Shown: positions 22,930 to 25,610 of the stretch, one piece after another
Layout: each line of letters opens with the position of its first letter
Numbering within the stretch: the stretch's first letter is position 1
From: Phallusia fumigata
Taxonomy: Eukaryota; Chordata; Ascidiacea; Phlebobranchia; Ascidiidae
Assembly (NCBI GenBank): GCA_008931825.1
Contig: QXVZ01025713.1
Span: forward strand, 1-25,610
Direction of reading: 5' to 3'
Length of the DNA stretch: 25,610 nucleotides
The notes under the pieces: model-generated
Database searches by the model: none
The model's input: only the letters and a program-made list of their open reading frames with translations
What the model was told of the DNA's origin: nothing
Program-made: the position numbers and the translations under genes

Positions 22930-25355
22930 CTGAACCAATTAAAGTATGAAACAGCATTAATTAAATCATGATTCTTGTATATTTAACTCAGTTACCAACC
23001 TGTTCCAGTACAAAGAAAGCAACAGTGAGACCAGCCGTTCCAACAGAAAGCAGCATCAGCATACGAAAGCGATTTACTATAGACTGGAAATGGGCAGTGC
23101 GTTCGGCAGGCAAAACAAATCGTCGCTTAAATCGGATGGAGCGAAACACTTTGAATACCAGGTAGCAGAGAAGCAGAAAGTACAGGACTCCGGCAACGCA
23201 TCCACAGACCAATAGCGCCAAGGCAAGGTTAGGGTGTTGCCACATAGTAGAAGCTGGGTTGACAAGTTGAGTTCCTCTCTCACCAAGCTCGAAGCACAAA
23301 AATGCAAGACAGGATGCAGTGATGCACCCCAGTTGCCATTTGTAGGAAGATATTTTGTTTCTGTGTGCTTGGTCCTGAAACATGTTTTGGTGAATTACTT
23401 TTAAAAGTATATTTCAACATACATGTGTAAAGAATGGTTAAGTGGCAGAATTAAGGTTGTAAATTTTATGCCCTTTTAAATTTTATGTACTTTTTTGACA
23501 CTTACCATCAAATGTTCGCCAGTGAAAATCACCCAAAAAATAAAAATCAAGGCATAAAACATTCCCTGTCTGATGTCAGTAAACAATAGCATCCACGAAG
23601 CCTCACTGAAGATTGTCACCAGTTCAAATGGAATGTTGAGAAAAACCATGCCCAAACCAAGACTGAAAATAGCTCTGAAACGGTAATGACAGAAGTCAAA
23701 CATCAAACCATGAGTTTTAGCTCAAAGTTTGCATGTTGTTAATTGTGGGTTAAAAAATTAGAAGATGTTTTTTTGCCAAAATTGCAAGTATTTTTAAAAT
23801 TTCTTCAATTATTGGGGCACATCAATCATTACAATTAGGAACTTGAAAGAAAAATCTCCCTTTGTTGGTGGGGTAAAAGATTGCTTTACATTTACTTTTC
23901 GATAAGCAGTGCTGGTCGTGCAAGTGCCACAACTCTTCTCCAATACCAAACAAGTGGAAAGATCATGATGGTGCAAAGCGCGATTTTTAAGCTGATCCAA
24001 ACCTGTGTGAAACCACCAGTCTGTGTGATGCTCTAAAATGACAAAATGATTCAGAGATAAGACAAATGATACAGAGATAAAACAGTGCTGATTTGGAGAT
24101 AAAATAGAAGTAGGTCCCTTAGGAACTGTGTAGGTCCATTAACCCTAAAGCATGTTTGTTGTGATATGATTTCAAACCTAGGCATGTTCATCAGTATATC
24201 ATTATCATCATTTTTTGCTACACTTGACAAGTCATGGTGTGGTGGCACTAATTACAGGATGCAAAATTACTAATATCATACCATCTTTTACAGAAGATAT
24301 TTATCCCTACTAAGCTAATCCAAGAGTGTTTTGATAAAGCAACTTATCCCTGTACTTGTATTACAGTGGATTTTGGAAAACAATTGTATAGGGACTGCTG
24401 TGTGAACACTTTTGAGAACAAATGCTGCAACAAAACTGCTTTACACTTACCACAAAATCAATTTCTGTAACTTGTCCAATTTTCATATTTGGTGAAGCCT
24501 TGGGATTTGCTTTGTTGACTGGAAGACGGATATTCAGCAAATAATGTTTATGGGGCAGGGAACCCAGTTGCAGGACAAATAAAGGCTCACAGTTGTACTC
24601 AAATCCATGGTGTTCTTCAGTTTCTGGGTGCTCGAAAATGCATTGTAGTGGACGTTCCTGGGTTGAATTGACAACCGTTTTCCATGATTCTGGTAGCTTG
24701 AAAAAATCTTTATTGTTGCTGTAGGCCAACCGGATGTCAAGGGTTGCTACTGCATCAATTTCTAAAAAAAAATGATTTCAATAGCCAACAATATTTAGCT
24801 TTGAATTAGTCAAATCATGGTTTTAAAAGTTGTTGTTGGAGTTTTTTGAATACTTTGCCTTAGGAAAATTTCTTGTTTTTCAACCAACACAGCTGCACTG
24901 TTTTTTTACAAAAATTGGTTTATGCTGTTATGCCCTAATGTCATCATTGCAACTAAGAGCTTGAAAACAAGCAATAAACTATTGGGACAAAAAGTTAAAA
25001 CTGACCTTTATTACAACTTGCCCACCAACTTTAATTTCAAAAATTTTTGAACAAAATTTAAACTTTAAAATGTGTGAACAAAATTTAAACAAGTTTAAAC
25101 AGTGTCTTAAGTGTACTGCAAACTTTCCTTTTTTATTAAATGACTTGTTGCAGATAAAGTTTCACTTCACTTACCAACTTGATGCTGTGGGTTGTACGGA
25201 ATTTTAAACGAAGCCAATGTTAGCATATATTGGAACCAACGACTCATTTCAAACTTTCTTCTAGGCACAATAACTGAAAACACAACATTGTTTGGGTCGT
25301 CCTCCTCTTGTGTGTGGTGACTGACTGTGTCTGGGTGATTTTCTGTGTCCAGAAC
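22770..25355 (-). CDS. WLS: Wntless (Wnt cargo receptor), partial, six exons
   Basis: This is a multi-pass membrane protein that binds palmitoylated Wnt in the ER/Golgi and carries it to the plasma membrane. The exons in transcript order are 25355-25175, 24761-24451, 24032-23896, 23674-23506, 23374-23000 and 22929-22770. All five junctions agree in phase with GT/AG borders, giving about 444 codons. Recognisable family blocks are [10 protein letters not shown] and [11 protein letters not shown] (luminal part), [21 protein letters not shown] followed by the first helix seen here, [33 protein letters not shown] and [16 protein letters not shown]. Seven hydrophobic segments are visible. Compared with human WLS (541 residues, recalled), roughly the first 75-80 residues, including the first membrane segment, lie beyond the right edge. 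The acidic/hydrophilic C-terminal tail is not found. Family assignment is near certain; the ends are incomplete. Confidence 0.93.
23000..23374 (-). CDS. WLS: Wntless exon (transmembrane helices 5-7)
   Basis: The acceptor TTTCAG precedes 23374; the peptide starts [16 protein letters not shown] directly after ...GEHLM, as in human (GEHMM-DQHERN). Three helices follow: [37 protein letters not shown], and [20 protein letters not shown]. The donor is CAG|GTTGGT after 23000. It is weaker than the others, and a nearby GTTG|GTAACT is a better donor but would break the frame of the next exon. Confidence 0.92.
23506..23674 (-). CDS. WLS: Wntless exon (transmembrane helices 3-4)
   Basis: The acceptor GTTTCAG precedes 23674 and completes a split Lys codon. 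The donor ATG|GTAAGTG follows 23506. The content is [18 protein letters not shown] (helix), then [15 protein letters not shown] and [11 protein letters not shown]. The tracts FxNIP and LLFxDIRQGxFYA are Wntless signatures. Confidence 0.93.
23896..24032 (-). CDS. WLS: Wntless exon (first transmembrane helix seen)
   Basis: The acceptor CATTTTAG precedes 24032; the donor AA|GTAAAT follows 23896. The encoded peptide begins [12 protein letters not shown], continues as a hydrophobic helix ([15 protein letters not shown]) and ends ARPALLIEK. It matches human GGFTKVW...FIIMVWYWRRI...RPPVLLEK. It lies in a different frame from the longer reading frame on this strand at the same place, which is a shadow. 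Confidence 0.9.
24033..24450 (-). other. Wntless intron
   Basis: AT-rich with a short direct repeat (GATACAGAGATAAAAC-like, near 24050-24085). Nothing else recognised. Confidence 0.75.
24451..24761 (-). CDS. WLS: Wntless exon (luminal domain, second)
   Basis: A long T run and TTAG precede 24761; the donor is GTG|GTAAGTG after 24451. The encoded segment runs from [14 protein letters not shown] through [11 protein letters not shown] and ends [24 protein letters not shown] is the diagnostic block (human [13 protein letters not shown]). Cysteines in the LQCIFEHP and YNCEPLF stretches match the paired luminal cysteines of human WLS (KCTFTSP, YECDVLP). Confidence 0.92.
24762..25174 (-). other. Wntless intron
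   Basis: AT-rich. AACAAAATTTAAAC occurs twice near 25050-25090. No gene or element recognised. Confidence 0.75.
25175..25355 (-). CDS. WLS: Wntless exon (luminal domain, first in window)
   Basis: The acceptor is TTTTTTTGCAG before 25355 and the donor is G|GTAAGTG after 25175. It encodes [11 protein letters not shown]..., then [19 protein letters not shown], the start of the luminal domain that is conserved in all Wntless proteins (human NDIVFSVHIP..MEMSPWFQ). It starts in phase 0 and ends with one base of a split codon (G|AA, Glu). There is no start codon, so earlier exons are outside the window. Confidence 0.9.
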
Positions 25356-25610
25356 CTGCAAAAAAATCATAGCTATGTTATATGAAGTAGATCAAACTGG
25401 TATTAAGGTGTGAGCAAATTAAGGCCCCTGAAGCTAGAAAAGTGCTAAAATTTGACATTTTATGTATGTATTAATGACAGAGGCTGTTATGAACTGAAAT
25501 ATGAAATGTTAAAAAGCTACAAACGAAACTAGAAACAAAATGCAAAAATGAGTTCATGCACCATCTATTGCTCAAATATGTCTGGCCGGATAAAAAACAA
25601 ATACAAATGG

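Overview
The window is eukaryotic and most likely from an ascidian tunicate such as Ciona. This is an inference from AT-rich DNA, introns of about 70-1200 bp broken by a few long ones, about 1% differences between two unmerged copies of one locus, and protein families found only in animals. No prokaryotic, organellar or viral gene was recognised.

Two multi-exon genes lie head to tail on the minus strand. The upstream one, from the right edge down to about 22770, is Wntless (WLS/Evi/GPR177), the membrane carrier that takes lipidated Wnt proteins to the cell surface. Six consecutive exons join with perfect reading phase and cover the luminal domain and the last seven membrane segments. The first exons lie beyond 25610. 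The C-terminal tail is either in an unseen exon or is ended by an in-frame stop that overlaps the last splice donor.

After about 1.8 kb of intergenic DNA with a 129-bp tandem repeat, a GAB-family docking protein (GRB2-associated binder, like GAB1/2/3) starts at 20976 and runs left for at least 16.7 kb. Fifteen exons can be placed with agreeing splice phase: three encode the N-terminal PH domain and the rest a long disordered scaffold. The scaffold carries Grb2-SH3 (RxxK), Crk-SH2 (YDxP), PI3K-p85 (YxxM), Grb2-SH2 (YxN) and SHP2 (YVEL) docking motifs. A phase-0 terminal exon with a stop is proposed at 383-532. It needs one unseen connecting exon and remains uncertain.

The introns hold fragments of mobile elements: a 1.2-kb hAT-like element with inverted ends, tRNA-derived SINE pieces, and two small dispersed repeat families. 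They also hold a striking number of perfect CRE palindromes (TGACGTCA). Four single-n gaps occur. Two of them sit exactly between identical or near-identical direct copies (196 bp and 656 bp), which looks like contig or haplotype overlap left unmerged. A third cuts GAB exon 11.

The two genes share no pathway step: Wntless acts in Wnt secretion, while GAB acts downstream of receptor tyrosine kinases. No undescribed system was found. The most interesting items are the rearranged Grb2-binding motifs of the GAB protein, the CRE enrichment, and a possible SINE-supplied splice donor.
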